A stretch of DNA of 64,000 bases. It comes from Oegoconia quadripuncta (Eukaryota; Arthropoda; Insecta; Lepidoptera; Autostichidae). The notes beneath the pieces are model-generated. The model searched no databases. It had not been told where the DNA came from and was given only the letters and a program-made list of their open reading frames with translations. This document shows, piece after piece, positions 34,201-39,599 of this stretch. The position numbers were made by a program, and so were the translations under genes. The stretch lies in NCBI GenBank assembly GCA_949316235.1, contig OX438747.1:34115601-34179600 (forward strand), in the 5' to 3' direction. Positions within the stretch are counted from its first letter, which is position 1, and each line of letters begins with the position of its first letter.

Positions 34201-34648
34201 AATTTTTAATAAGTAGTTGGATAGTCTATGTACCTACTAAATAACTTAAATATCAGTAGGTACATAGAAAATACATAGGCATATTGGAATCAGTTTTAAT
34301 TATCTTTAAAGAGCTTTAAAGAGGAAGACTTCTCGAGTGCAGGTTAGTGCAACATTTTTGATTTATGCTGTATATATACATATGTATAATAATAAATATA
34401 AATATCCTTGGACATACACACAATGCCATCAAATTCCACCTTGTGTTGTGGATACGAGATGGTTGATATACTACACTTGATATCTATAACTCGGTAGTAG
34501 TTGAAGTTTCTAACCACTACACCAAAAAGAAATCTAATTTATCCATTGAGGGCGCTACTGGGCGGGTTAAGCCCCTTTGCTTCATAGTTATTAAAAAAAA
34601 ACTTACACTGAGTGCGCAGACCACGACGAAAGATAGTGAGAAATGCAT
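11219..34648 (-). CDS. Gene B: secreted modular Gln/Ser-repeat protein with Cys-Asp-Gly microexons (about 19 coding exons)
   Basis: Exons, in transcript order: 34648-34607, 33079-33052, 31084-31073, 29266-29249, 27640-27560, 26344-26327, 22332-22315, 21792-21766, 20480-20346, 19378-19361, 17954-17940, 17414-17391, 16717-16571, 16108-15719, 14944-14633, 12839-12813, 12609-12520, 12434-11523, and tentatively 11289-11219. Every junction is GT-AG. The first intron is phase 0, all later ones are phase 1, and the sum is 2385 nt (794 aa). The product starts with a 20-aa signal peptide (cut after AQA). Alternating QSQA/QSQS tracts then separate short Gly/Asp/Cys linkers. A duplicated Cys domain lies at about residues 195-360, a hydrophobic strand ([13 protein letters not shown]) near 455-468, and a Q-rich block of about 300 residues after it. 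I know no named family. Composition and secretion suggest an extracellular structural protein, for example silk-, mucus- or cuticle-like; this is inference. A TATA box lies upstream. The 3' end is the least certain part. Confidence 0.75.
11523..12434 (-). CDS. Gene B exon 18: 912-nt Gln-dipeptide repeat exon
   Basis: 304 codons read almost entirely as Gln alternating with Ser, Ala, Gly or Arg (QSQAQSQSQ...), with no stop and no ATG. The acceptor is cttttacag at 12435 and the donor GTACGT at 11522, both phase 1. The underlying DNA is a degenerate repeat of about 12 bp, so the complementary strand is also open as Leu-Gly/Leu-Ser in several frames. The minus reading is preferred because its ends match splice sites and its phase matches all other gene B exons. 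Confidence 0.8.
12520..12609 (-). CDS. Gene B exon 17: acidic-plus-hydrophobic linker
   Basis: 90 nt between the acceptor ctgatttcag and the donor GTAAAT. Encodes [14 protein letters not shown] then [15 protein letters not shown]. It is the only non-repetitive, strongly hydrophobic stretch in the mature protein and looks like a beta-strand pair. Confidence 0.7.
12813..12839 (-). CDS. Gene B exon 16: 27-nt microexon
   Basis: Acceptor ttgtttcag and donor GTAAGT flank 27 nt encoding QSRYVQIP in phase 1. It links the Q-tract of exon 15 to the exon 17 linker. Confidence 0.65.
13285..13920 (+). pseudogene. Unrecognised decayed coding remnant in gene B intron
   Basis: Balanced, coding-like sequence with frames open for 60-90 codons but broken by stops and frame changes (for example, a stretch reading [13 protein letters not shown] then KQVDIFRAF). 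It faintly recalls the linker before a cyclic-nucleotide-binding domain, but the match is too weak to name. It could equally be a dead transposon or a retrocopy. The rest of the intron, to 14632, shows nothing recognisable. Confidence 0.25.
14633..14944 (-). CDS. Gene B exon 15: Cys domain plus Q-tract (copy 2)
   Basis: 312 nt, acceptor aaatccgcag, donor GTATGT. The N-terminal part reads [17 protein letters not shown], then [17 protein letters not shown], then a (QSQA)n tract. It is a clear duplicate of exon 14 in both order and sequence. The four-Cys pattern C-x7-C-x3-C (with paired Asp) is conserved. Confidence 0.8.
15530..15626 (-). mobile_element. LINE 3' tail fragment (63729 family)
   Basis: Matches the 3' end of the LINE at the right edge of the window (shared ACCTGATGGAAAGTG and GCCTATTCAC words, minus strand). 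Intronic in gene B, between exons 14 and 15. Confidence 0.6.
15719..16108 (-). CDS. Gene B exon 14: Cys domain plus Q-tract (copy 1)
   Basis: 390 nt (130 codons), acceptor ttcacag at 16109, donor GTGAGT. Reads [17 protein letters not shown], then [17 protein letters not shown], then a long QSQA/QSQS tract ending AQPN. The Ser/Asn-rich head could be O-glycosylated and the clustered Cys could form disulfides; both are inferences. Confidence 0.8.
16571..16717 (-). CDS. Gene B exon 13: Q-tract exon
   Basis: 147 nt, acceptor tgtttgcag, donor GTGAGT. Encodes [10 protein letters not shown], then QSQ/QGQ dipeptides and GQNHPN. It is the homologue of exon 9 in the duplicated four-exon cassette. Confidence 0.8.
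17137..17296 (-). mobile_element. Fragment of retroposon family D
   Basis: A partial, diverged, reverse-oriented copy (shared GAATGCTTTACG, GCGGCTTCTTGTGG and CTCGCTGAG words), intronic in gene B. Confidence 0.6.
17391..17414 (-). CDS. Gene B exon 12: 24-nt microexon
   Basis: Acceptor ttgtttcag and donor GTAAGC flank 24 nt encoding GGDECCD in phase 1. Homologous in position to exon 8. Confidence 0.75.
17940..17954 (-). CDS. Gene B exon 11: 15-nt microexon
   Basis: 15 nt encoding GCNE in phase 1, between acceptor tttatatag and donor GTAAGT. Its position in the cassette corresponds to exon 7. The acceptor tract is A-rich, so this is less certain than its neighbours. Confidence 0.55.
18112..18443 (-). 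mobile_element. SINE-1 (tRNA-derived), full copy
   Basis: The minus strand starts with a tRNA-like head (GCCTCCGTGAGTCAATG as A box; GGTCGCGGGTTCGATCCC as B box), then a conserved 200-bp body, ending GTGCATAAAAAAAA. Other copies are at 19489, 36551, 38165 and 50892, with fragments elsewhere. Confidence 0.85.
18570..18790 (+). repeat. Lepidopteran dispersed repeat 'CTAGCTTTCCTCCCGCGACTTCG'
   Basis: Starts TACTAGCTTTCCTCCCGCGA and runs to CACTATGTCAGTCACC. The opening motif recurs at 46470 (TAGCTTTCAGCCCGCGACTT) and in diverged form at 62550. The class is not certain; it is common in lepidopteran introns. Confidence 0.55.
18808..19229 (+). mobile_element. Mariner-derived MITE, copy 1
   Basis: About 420 bp, ends TTGGGTCATTACCTATGAAA and TTTCATAGGTAAGGACCTAA, with TA-rich flanks. 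The terminal 25-30 bp match the full mariner at 27779-29073. No coding capacity. Confidence 0.75.
19361..19378 (-). CDS. Gene B exon 10: 18-nt microexon
   Basis: 18 nt encoding PINNG in phase 1, acceptor tctttccag, donor GTAAGT. Homologue of exon 6 (PANGG). Confidence 0.75.
19489..19816 (-). mobile_element. SINE-1 copy
   Basis: The same tRNA-like head and body as the copy at 18112, with the poly(A) end at the left. Intronic in gene B. Confidence 0.85.
19885..20016 (+). mobile_element. LINE ORF2 C-terminal remnant
   Basis: Decayed frame with the pattern [13 protein letters not shown] ... FLNPATLG related to the LINE end at 63765-64000 ([18 protein letters not shown]). It ends around GAATAGGCATCTAC. 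Confidence 0.6.
20346..20480 (-). CDS. Gene B exon 9: Q-tract exon
   Basis: 135 nt, acceptor tttcttgcag, donor GTATGT. Reads [11 protein letters not shown], then QSQA/QAQA dipeptides and QSQGGGV. Homologous to exons 5 and 13. Confidence 0.8.
20563..20679 (+). mobile_element. Harbinger-type MITE family 1, half copy
   Basis: Starts GGCCCGTATTAATAAATCAATC and matches the right arm of the full element (CTTGAGGCTGTATCAAC, TTGACGCTATCTCAAGCTCC), then breaks off. Confidence 0.7.
20898..21055 (-). mobile_element. MITE family F, truncated copy
   Basis: Matches the complete element at 56116-56301 in inverse orientation (GGATATTTCTCGTTTTATTT, TCGCCTGTGCACACTTAACG, ATTACACCCAG). One terminal arm is missing. 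Confidence 0.65.
21272..21675 (+). mobile_element. Retroposon family D, complete copy with 12-bp target duplication
   Basis: Starts GGCTTTTTGGCGGGAACTCG and ends in an AAGAAGAAG tail. AATTCGTTTTTA occurs on both sides (21260-21271 and 21676-21687). This shows LINE-style retrotransposition of a 404-bp unit. Intronic in gene B. Confidence 0.8.
21766..21792 (-). CDS. Gene B exon 8: 27-nt microexon
   Basis: 27 nt encoding HGDDGCSD in phase 1, acceptor tatgtttcag, donor GTACGT. Confidence 0.75.
22000..22090 (+). mobile_element. SINE-2 tail fragment
   Basis: Matches, inverted, the tail of the tRNA-derived repeat at 31231-31434 (CCGTTATCTAGTATCCATAG, ACAAGCTTTGCTTAGTTTGG). Confidence 0.55.
22315..22332 (-). 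CDS. Gene B exon 7: 18-nt microexon
   Basis: 18 nt encoding DCCDD in phase 1, acceptor atttttttctag, donor GTGAGT. Confidence 0.75.
22605..22800 (-). mobile_element. LINE 3' UTR with (GAAAT)n tail
   Basis: The minus strand reads CTCTGAGTTTCTCGCTAGCTC and ends ATGAATAAATGATTTTCATTTC with ATTTC repeats. The same UTR is at 41990-42082, and a short piece at 42525. Intronic in gene B. Confidence 0.6.
23262..24370 (-). mobile_element. LINE 3' portion, decayed
   Basis: The minus strand encodes broken reverse-transcriptase C-terminal pieces: [32 protein letters not shown] (24110-24367, described in segments) and RFFNKVP with [10 protein letters not shown] near 23830-23950. A UTR with TTTCTTGCTTGTTCTTCTC follows. 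CR1/Jockey-like. It shares its coding sequence with 56292-57063. Confidence 0.65.
24763..25077 (+). mobile_element. Harbinger-type MITE family 1
   Basis: Begins GGCACGTATTAATAAATC after a TAA and ends ATATTGTTTATTACAGGG. The internal CTTGAG/CTCAAG palindromes match the copy at 4736 in reverse. Intronic in gene B (exons 6-7). Confidence 0.7.
25237..25381 (+). mobile_element. Short Harbinger-type MITE (145 bp) with perfect TAA duplication
   Basis: The left arm GGTCCGTAATTCAGAATATT and the complement of the right end, GGCCCGTATTATAGAATGTT, pair over about 45 bp. TAA flanks both sides. The remains of another family 1 end (TTAATACGGGGCC) lie just to the left. Confidence 0.75.
25510..25690 (-). 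mobile_element. LINE tail with (TAGA)n
   Basis: The minus strand ends with GTTTATGCAATAAACTTTTT followed by TATC repeats, a typical LINE simple-repeat end. No coding part. Confidence 0.4.
26085..26195. repeat. Two-copy direct repeat containing a hairpin
   Basis: TTTTCTATGGGCCCTGGACA / TTTTCTATGGCCCCTGGACA, each followed by the palindrome CTAACATTTATGTTAG, about 60 bp apart. Confidence 0.8.
26327..26344 (-). CDS. Gene B exon 6: 18-nt microexon
   Basis: 18 nt encoding PANGG in phase 1, acceptor ttgttattgcag, donor GTATGT. Confidence 0.75.
26366..27490. repeat. 82-bp minisatellite, about 13-14 copies
   Basis: Unit about 82 bp, containing CATTTATAAACATGAATATT, GCAACTGAAACTATGTGCAA and GAGGCTATTATCAATTTTGA. 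Copies differ by few substitutions, so the array is young. It lies within gene B's intron between exons 5 and 6 and begins 22 bp from exon 6. On the gene's strand, each unit carries an acceptor-like CATAGTTTCAG. Confidence 0.95.
27560..27640 (-). CDS. Gene B exon 5: Q-tract exon
   Basis: 81 nt encoding [10 protein letters not shown], then QSQ repeats and GGGL in phase 1. Acceptor gcaacaaaag, donor GTATGT. Shortest of the three GYxP/GVYP-type Q exons. Confidence 0.75.
27779..29073 (+). mobile_element. Full-length mariner element, inactivated
   Basis: About 1.29 kb between inverted ends (TCTTTACCTATGAAATTGCC ... GGCAATTTCATAGGTAAAGA), near TA dinucleotides. It inserted in gene B's intron between exons 4 and 5 and shares its termini with MITEs at 18808, 31783 and 50161. 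Confidence 0.85.
27972..28991 (+). pseudogene. Mariner transposase pseudogene (DD34D)
   Basis: 339 codons from the ATG at 27972 to TAA at 28989-28991, close to the usual 345-aa mariner length. The N-terminal paired HTH region is clear, and the catalytic Asp residues are present in CDEKW, HDNARPH and PDLAPTD, with 34 residues between the last two Asp. Two in-frame stops, TAG at 28641 and TGA at 28950, make it non-functional. It would cut and paste the element at TA sites. Confidence 0.9.
29249..29266 (-). CDS. Gene B exon 4: 18-nt microexon
   Basis: 18 nt encoding DCGDG in phase 1. Acceptor ttttttgtcag, donor GTAAGT. Confidence 0.75.
29297..29550. repeat. Inverted arrays of degenerate 14-16-bp words
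   Basis: 'CACTTCGCAAAATGTG'-like words repeat at 29297-29420. Their complements (CATTTTGCGAAGTGCACATA) recur at 29505-29555, forming a loose foldback. Noncoding; class unknown. Confidence 0.55.
29915..30015. repeat. Short-word array TTTGTAGAATTAG
   Basis: 'ATTTGTAGAATTAGT' variants recur about four times with drifting spacing. From 30015 to 30690 the sequence is AT-rich intron with nothing recognisable. Confidence 0.4.
30690..31020 (-). mobile_element. LINE 3' end, decayed
   Basis: Minus-strand UTR with TTTATTGCTCGTTCTTCTC and remnants of the C-terminal frame (AATAAGGTTCCAGTGGACAT). The same family as 60065-60357. Intronic in gene B. Confidence 0.55.
31073..31084 (-). CDS. Gene B exon 3: 12-nt microexon
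   Basis: Twelve nucleotides, TGGGTCTTGGGG, between acceptor cttttttgcag and donor GTGAGT. In phase 1 it adds Leu-Gly-Leu-Gly. The ideal flanking signals and fitting phase support it, but such a short exon needs cDNA proof. Confidence 0.6.
31231..31434 (-). mobile_element. SINE-2 (tRNA-derived) copy
   Basis: Minus-strand head GGTGTAGTGGATAGTGACCC and B box GTTGCGGGTTCGAATCCCGC, with a tail of CATAGTACAAGCTTTGC. Also at 38626. Confidence 0.7.
31783..32207 (+). mobile_element. Mariner-derived MITE, copy 2
   Basis: Starts TTGGGTCTTTACCTATGAAA after TA and ends TTTCATAGGTAAGGAAC. Closely matches 18808-19229 over its full length. Confidence 0.75.
32404..32829 (+). mobile_element. SINE-1 tail stub joined to retroposon family D
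   Basis: A T-run plus ATGCACGACGGGTTCGTAC (32404-32431) is a truncated SINE-1 end. From 32456 a family D copy runs to a poly(A) end near 32829, with ATTATATTA-like repeats on both sides. Confidence 0.65.
33052..33079 (-). CDS. Gene B exon 2: end of signal peptide
   Basis: 28 nt, phase 0 in and phase 1 out, encoding ILSAQAMPN. It completes a 20-residue signal peptide with an A-Q-A cleavage site. Acceptor ctttacag, donor GTAAGT. Confidence 0.75.
33265..33425 (+). mobile_element. Reverse-transcriptase C-terminal fragment, left arm of a palindrome
   Basis: Plus-strand frame [15 protein letters not shown]. It is the near reverse complement of 33493-33698, with about 70 bp between the arms. Confidence 0.6.
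33493..33698 (-). mobile_element. Reverse-transcriptase C-terminal fragment, right arm of a palindrome
   Basis: Minus-strand frame with the pattern [12 protein letters not shown] ... [15 protein letters not shown] ... [14 protein letters not shown], as at the end of certain LINE ORF2 proteins. It converges tail-to-tail on the left arm. Confidence 0.6.
34100..34240 (-). mobile_element. LINE 3' tail
   Basis: The minus strand ends TTTTGTGTGCAATAAAGAATTTAATAATAATAATACC, like the tails at 6962, 46605 and 53186. (Quoted in parts: GTGTGCAATAAAGAATTTAA.). Confidence 0.55.
34395..34530 (-). mobile_element. SINE-3 fragment
   Basis: Shares ATACACACAATGCCATC, GTTGTGGATACGAGATGG and CTAACCACTACACCAAA with the repeat at 53345-53588. 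It lies in gene B's first intron... just downstream of exon 1 on the minus strand. Confidence 0.55.
34607..34648 (-). CDS. Gene B exon 1: start codon and signal-peptide core
   Basis: ATG plus 13 codons ([14 protein letters not shown]), ending phase 0 at a GTAAGT donor. An upstream in-frame ATG at 34780 exists but lies beyond the TATA box, so 34648 is preferred. A 42-nt first coding exon ending inside the signal peptide is also seen in silk fibroin genes of moths; this resemblance is architectural only. Confidence 0.75.
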
Positions 34649-34725
34649 CTTAAGGTCTGTCCAAGGTTCTAGACCCGTATAAGATGAAGCCAAGTAGACT
34701 ATGGATTCTATCACAAAATAACAAC

Positions 34726-34734
34726 CTTTATATA
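34726..34734 (-). promoter_or_regulatory. TATA box of gene B
   Basis: TATATAAAG on the minus strand, 78 nt upstream of the start codon, predicting transcription start near 34700 and a leader of about 50 nt. A strong TATA fits a highly expressed, tissue-specific gene. Confidence 0.6.
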
Positions 34735-34931
34735 CTCTGAAACTACCAATAAGCAATAATTTTAATTCCTTGTTTTCCATTTGAGTAAATAACGATCATT
34801 GTTAATAATTAACAATAAATAATATATGTTTAAATAAAGTTGATATGTTTGATGTAGTAGATTTATGTGTGTGACAATGGATTACGTCACTTGGGTTGTT
34901 ATTTTTGGAAGGAATTATTGATTTAAGATTA

Positions 34932-35377
34932 GGGCCCGTATTTATAAGTCATTCTCAAGATTGCGAACAGTCTTGTGACCAGTCTCAAGTAACCGTGTTG
35001 ATTAATAAACCTAACTTGAGACCTGAAACGCACGTGCTTACTCAGGCCGAGAGATGCGCCGAGCTTCGAGTATTGAGAACAGTCTTGTGACCGGTCACAA
35101 GTAAACGTGTTGATTAATAAACCTAGCTTGAGACCTGAGTATGCACGTGCTTTGGTAAGCAGTACTCAATTGAGAGGTGCGCGTATTAATAAACGAAACT
35201 CAAGACTGTCATTCACTCGCCGCTGAGGCGAATACTTGAGAAGTGATCTCAGCTAAGTAGACCTCAAGATTGGTTTATAAATTAGCACGGAGCTTGAGAT
35301 AGCGTCAACTGCTTAAGACACATCTCGGTTGATACAGCCTCAAGACTTCTATTGAGATTGATTTATTAATACGGGCC
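34932..35377 (+). mobile_element. Harbinger-type MITE family 1 with internal duplication
   Basis: Starts GGGCCCGTATTTATAAGTC and ends ATTTATTAATACGGGCC. The first about 140 bp occur twice in tandem, making this copy 446 bp. Confidence 0.7.
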
Positions 35378-35384
35378 TAGGTTT

Positions 35385-35540
35385 GTTAACATACCAGCCA
35401 TAGGACGTCCACAGCTGTTCGTAGACCTACCCCATAGACTTCCAGAGCAACCAGTTGGATAAATTCTGCAACCAGCGAGTACCGCAATCTTCACCTCAAA
35501 GGCTTATCCAGGGCAGTTATGGGGATCATGACCAAACTTC
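35385..35540 (+). repeat. RTE-like repeat remnant
   Basis: CCAGCCATAGGACGTCCACAG and following sequence match the style of the RTE-associated repeat at 38703-38892, but decayed. Confidence 0.4.
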
Positions 35541-35639
35541 AAGCATTTATTTCAACGTAAGATACATTCTTTCTTGAATGTCAGTTTAAATCTACTGGAA
35601 ACAATGACAATGAAAAAAAACATGAAAAAAATGTTTATT

Positions 35640-36475
35640 TCTTTCTTTAGGAATCACATGCAACATATTGTTAAGATTTCCTTTTAGGTATAAGGATTCG
35701 TGTGATTCCCTCGAGCTCATAGATCAACACACGTACCTAGGACTTGTTATAGATAAACATTTTCATTGGAAACCGCATATAGAAAACGTTTGTAATAAGT
35801 TGAGGGCTGTAAGTGCCAAACTCGCAATATTAAAATATAAGCTTCCATATGTCATACTTAGAATGTTATACCTTTCTCTGGCTGACTCAGTTATAAATTG
35901 TGGTCTTGGTAGTTATGGACGAACATATAAAAGTTACATAAATAGTATATACAGCCTACAACTTAAAATACTAAAGACTATTGTCCCTAAACACATTAAA
36001 ACTAAGTTTACAGAAGATGAGTCAGGTTTGTTTAGATATTGTAGGGTAATATCTGTGTTTGATAAGATTAAAATGTCCGTTATTACAGACGAGTATCCCA
36101 ATATAAATTCATTAAAGACAAAACATAGACCTGATTATCTACGTAAGCTGGAGTATATACCTTTGTATGAGTTACCTAAATACACTAATATTTACGGAGC
36201 GAGGACGTGGGAGTACCTGTTACCAAACATTTTAAATGATATTCCCAAGGAAATACATACAGATATATTTATAAATATAAAAAAATGTAAACAATCACTT
36301 AAAAAGTACTACATGGGTGGTGCTGGTGATACTGTAACTTGTAATAGACAGTAAGTGGTAAGCGATGAGGCTCAGTGTGTTGCGTATAAACCTTGAATAG
36401 GTTTCTGTGGCGCACTTTTGTATTGTGTTAAACCTTTTTCATATATAATGAATAAATAGAAAAAAAAAAAAAAAA
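35640..36475 (+). mobile_element. LINE ORF2 C-terminal third plus 3' UTR and poly(A)
   Basis: Frame 35668-36354 encodes a reverse-transcriptase thumb and tail (TYLGLVIDKHFHWKPHI ... LRMLYLSLADSVINCGL pattern) for 228 residues without a break, then a UTR and an A-run at 36457-36475. The intact frame and long poly(A) suggest a recent 5'-truncated insertion. Jockey/CR1-group; clade not resolved. Confidence 0.75.
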
Positions 36476-36550
36476 ACCTGTGCCAGAAAATCTTTTTCTT
36501 CCTTAACTAAGCATAGTAAACATTGTAATTACTGATTAATAGATTAGATA

Positions 36551-36873
36551 TTTTTTTTATGCGCAACGGGTTGGTACTTGACCTCAATCACACCTGATGT
36601 TAAGCGAAGATGAGGTCGAAGGTGGAAGCGTACTGACCCGGAAACCCCAACACATTTGGGGGACTGGCTATCTTATCTCTGACAACCGGAACACAACAAT
36701 GCTATTAACATTGTTGTTTAGCGGCAGATTTAGATAAGATGGTGGTAGCTAGCCAGGCGGACATTTAAAATGCGCTACCACCAACCAAACCGAGTACTTA
36801 AACATGTACCCCGCTGGGGATCGAACCCGCGACCTCCGAATCGTAAACCCAACATTGTTTACATTGAGCCACA
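36551..36873 (-). mobile_element. SINE-1 copy
   Basis: tRNA-like head at the right (GGTCGCGGGTTCGATCCCC), T-run (poly(A) on minus) at the left. Confidence 0.85.
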
Positions 36874-36899
36874 AGAATGTCTCTTCAACTTACTAAGCA

Positions 36900-37031
36900 G
36901 ATGTACACCAACTAAACTAAAACCAGTTTTAAAGTAGTATTGTCTCGTACTCCCTGGAACAGTACGATGCGGCGGGACTACTCCAAAACTGGTTTGTTTA
37001 GTTTAGTTGGTGTACATCCGAATCGATACCA
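36900..37031 (+). mobile_element. MITE family 2, left end eroded
   Basis: Retains ATGTACACCAACTAAAC, the AAAACCAGTTTTA arm and the right end TACATCCGAATCGATACCA. The first bases are altered. Confidence 0.65.
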
Positions 37032-37033
37032 TT

Positions 37034-37270
37034 GATTAAAGACTGAGGTGCTTTAGACGAGAAAACGTTGCTCAGTTTCGTCAACTCTTTCTCGAAGTAG
37101 GACTTATCTAAAAACTCTTGTCCTTCTACAAATACGACAATGGACTTCCCAACTGATATTGGTGTGAGCACGACAACAATCTTCATTTTAGGGCGCACCT
37201 GGTGGGATACTCGATTGAGGCCTTCGAGGATCATGACGACAGTGCGCAGTGTCGTTGCCCAACCGAACAT
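37034..37270 (-). CDS. Unrecognised ORF fragment cut by a MITE
   Basis: An open minus-strand frame of about 79 codons with balanced coding-like composition (e.g. VRPKMKIVVVLTPISVGK and VVFVEGQEFLDKSYFEKEL). The C-terminus runs straight into the MITE at 37031, so the ORF is truncated. It could be a host exon, a retrocopy or an unknown transposon protein. No ATG context or promoter is evident. Confidence 0.3.
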
Positions 37271-37399
37271 TTATTGCAAGGAAAGGCGTATTCCCCGAAG
37301 AGTAATTTACTTTTTATGAGGCCCAATAGTGAGAGACCAAGTTGCAATGCCATAAGTCATCATTGATTAAGTATAGTAAGTATAGAGAATAAAAGAAAG

Positions 37400-37640
37400 A
37401 AAGAAAAATTTATTTAAATCCATCTCAATGACACAAACAATCAGGTACAATTATTACACACTCGAGACACATGCAAAAAATAACATTCTGTTTGCCATCT
37501 AATTGTCGGTGTCGCAATGTGGAGTCACAAAGATCTCCAACTCAGCATGGGTTGTAGCCGTTCACTACAACGCTGGTTTTCAGTGGAGCCTCCAAATGAC
37601 GCACGGACACTGGTCAACAAATGTACATACAAATAACAAT
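37400..37640 (-). repeat. LINE-tail-like repeat
   Basis: The minus strand shows GTTGTAGTGAACGGCTACAAC and ends in AAATAAATTTTTCTTTCTTTC. Shares 'CGCTGGTTTTCAGTG' with 41400-41420. Coding part absent. From 37640 to 38160 only SINE-2-like tail words (ATGGATACTAGATAACGG) are recognisable. Confidence 0.4.
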
Positions 37641-38164
37641 TACAATTAATAGGAATAATCAGCAAGATAAACTATCAGGCCCTCTCCTAATGTCAGATAA
37701 TATTGCCATGCCCCAACGGGGCGTCACAAATATTTATTTAAGACCTAGTTTTACTCGTAAGCATGTACTTTATATTTGTGATACTGCAATAAACATACTG
37801 AATACTAACATGCTGGTGAAGTATTCTCAGTGATACAGCGGGACCGCCGCCAATTGAAGAATCTGTGCTGGTCACATCCTACACGAGGGATCTTTCCAGT
37901 TTCCAAGGCTTCGGTCAAGACTAGCAACCTCGCTCGGCTCAAAATACCTGACGGTTCGAGTACAGCAGGCACATTAGCAGATATGAAGGTCCTCCGTAAG
38001 ATATTAAGATATCGTTCAAAGGCGATTTTTGCTTGGGCTTTGAACCAATTTGAACCATGGATACTAGATAACGGATAAATCTAGATAACGGATAAATCTA
38101 CATAAATATTATAATAAACATCCATGAGTCGGGAATGAATGAATGAATTTTTGAAAGTCTAATA

Positions 38165-38500
38165 TTTTTTTTTTTTATGCACGACGGGTTCGTACTTGAC
38201 CTCAATCACACCTGATGTTAAGTGAAGATGAGGTCGAAGGTGGAAGCGTACTAACCCGGAAACCCCAACACATTTGGGGGACTGGCTATCTTATCTCTGA
38301 CAACCGGAACACAACAACGCTATTAACATGCTGCTTGGCGGCAGATTTAGATAAGATGGTGGTAGCTAGCCAGGCGGACATTTTAATATGCCCTACCACC
38401 AACCAAACCGAGTACTTAAACATGTACCCCGCTGGGGATCGAACCCGCGACCTCCGAATCGTAAACTCAGTGTTGTTTACATTGAGCCACGGAGGCGGTT
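38165..38500 (-). mobile_element. SINE-1 copy
   Basis: Full-length, with head at the right (GCCTCCGTGGCTCAATG) and GTGCATAAAAAAAAAA at the left on the minus strand. Confidence 0.85.
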
Positions 38501-38625
38501 AAGGCGAAGTTTTTCCCTTCATCGAGATAAGAGATGGTCAAGTGCGCGTAGGTTTCGTAACTAAATCCCCATTGATAATTAAACCGACAAAATTAACTCT
38601 GTGTTAAGCTTTCGACAACCGATTT

Positions 38626-38702
38626 GTGTAGTGGATAGTGACCCTGTCTGCGAAACTAACGGTTGCGGGTTCGAATCCCGCGAGAGGTAAATGCTTGTGT
38701 CA
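38626..38702 (+). mobile_element. SINE-2 head
   Basis: tRNA-like GTGTAGTGGATAGTGACCC and B box GTTGCGGGTTCGAATCCC. Confidence 0.65.
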
Positions 38703-38892
38703 TCACCATCATATCAGCCGAAAGACGTCACTGCTGGACAAAGGGCTCCACAAAAATCTCCATGATGATCGGTCCTGTGCTGCCCGCTTCCAGCGATCTT
38801 TACCAAATCGTCGGTCCACTTCGTGGGGGACCTGCCCACGCTTCGTCTTCCGGTGTGTGGTCGCCAGTCGAGAACCTTTGTGTGATAAAGCA
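38703..38892 (+). repeat. RTE-associated dispersed repeat
   Basis: CATCATATCAGCCGAAAGACGTC ... TCGTCGGTCCACTTCG ... GAGAACCTTTG. This wording is common to 3' regions of insect RTE/BovB-type LINEs. (Words are quoted in part.). Confidence 0.5.
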
Positions 38893-39051
38893 TTCAATGT
38901 TAATAGCATTGGGTTGTCAGAGATAAGATAGCCAGTCCCCCAAATAAGATGGGGTTTCCGGGTCAGTACGCTACCACCTTCGGCCTCATCTTCACTTAAC
39001 ATCAGATGTGATTGAGGTCAAGTGCTAACCCGTTGCGCATAAAAAAAAACT
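38893..39051 (+). mobile_element. SINE-1 body and tail fragment
   Basis: Lacks the tRNA head. It carries the body (GATAAGATAGCCAGTCCCCC) and tail (CGTTGCGCATAAAAAAAA). Confidence 0.75.
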
Positions 39052-39089
39052 TTGTCTAATTGGTGACTTTCTATCCAATTCTACAGAAA

Positions 39090-39196
39090 TGAAATGGAAT
39101 GGAATGGAATGGAATGGAATGGAATGCAATGCAATGAAATGAAATGAAATGAAATGAAATGAAATGAAATGAAATGAAATGAAATGAAATGAAATG
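39090..39196. repeat. (GGAAT)n / (GAAAT)n pentanucleotide array
   Basis: About 20 pentamer units, first ATGGA, then ATGCA, then ATGAA, at a LINE tail. Confidence 0.95.
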
Positions 39197-39599
39197 TTTA
39201 TTCGTGCATAGAACCAGGTAAAAAAGTTATACGTAATTTTGGGATGATCTCTGGAACTGGCCTCTTCAGGCTTAAATACACTATAACTATAATAAAAATA
39301 GATCTATAATAGCAAATGGCATTTAGATGCGCTGCCAATAATTGGTGGTGCTCAAATGTTGCTTATTAAAATAATCAATCAATCAATCAATCAATGAATC
39401 ATTTATTTATTTGTGATACACAGGTGTACAGGTTGTTATGATACATTAACTTATAAATATGATCTCTGTGATCAGCCAAATTGGCATACAAATATGGTAG
39501 TCATGTTAAAATAGTAGATAGTGAAAAATAAACAGCAGAATAAATAAATTCTGCTGTTTATTTTTATTTACATTTAATTTAGTAAAAGAAATTCTACAC

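Noticed and set aside
34517..34780. Longer 87-aa minus ORF including the gene B first exon
   Set aside because: Its first ATG lies upstream of the TATA box, and its 3' part reads through the splice donor into intron.
36841..36862. tRNA-like B box, possible tRNA gene
   Set aside because: This and the similar motifs at 18370, 19750, 38440, 50940 and 63300 lie in SINE-1 heads with a conserved non-tRNA body and poly(A); no cloverleaf forms a complete tRNA.
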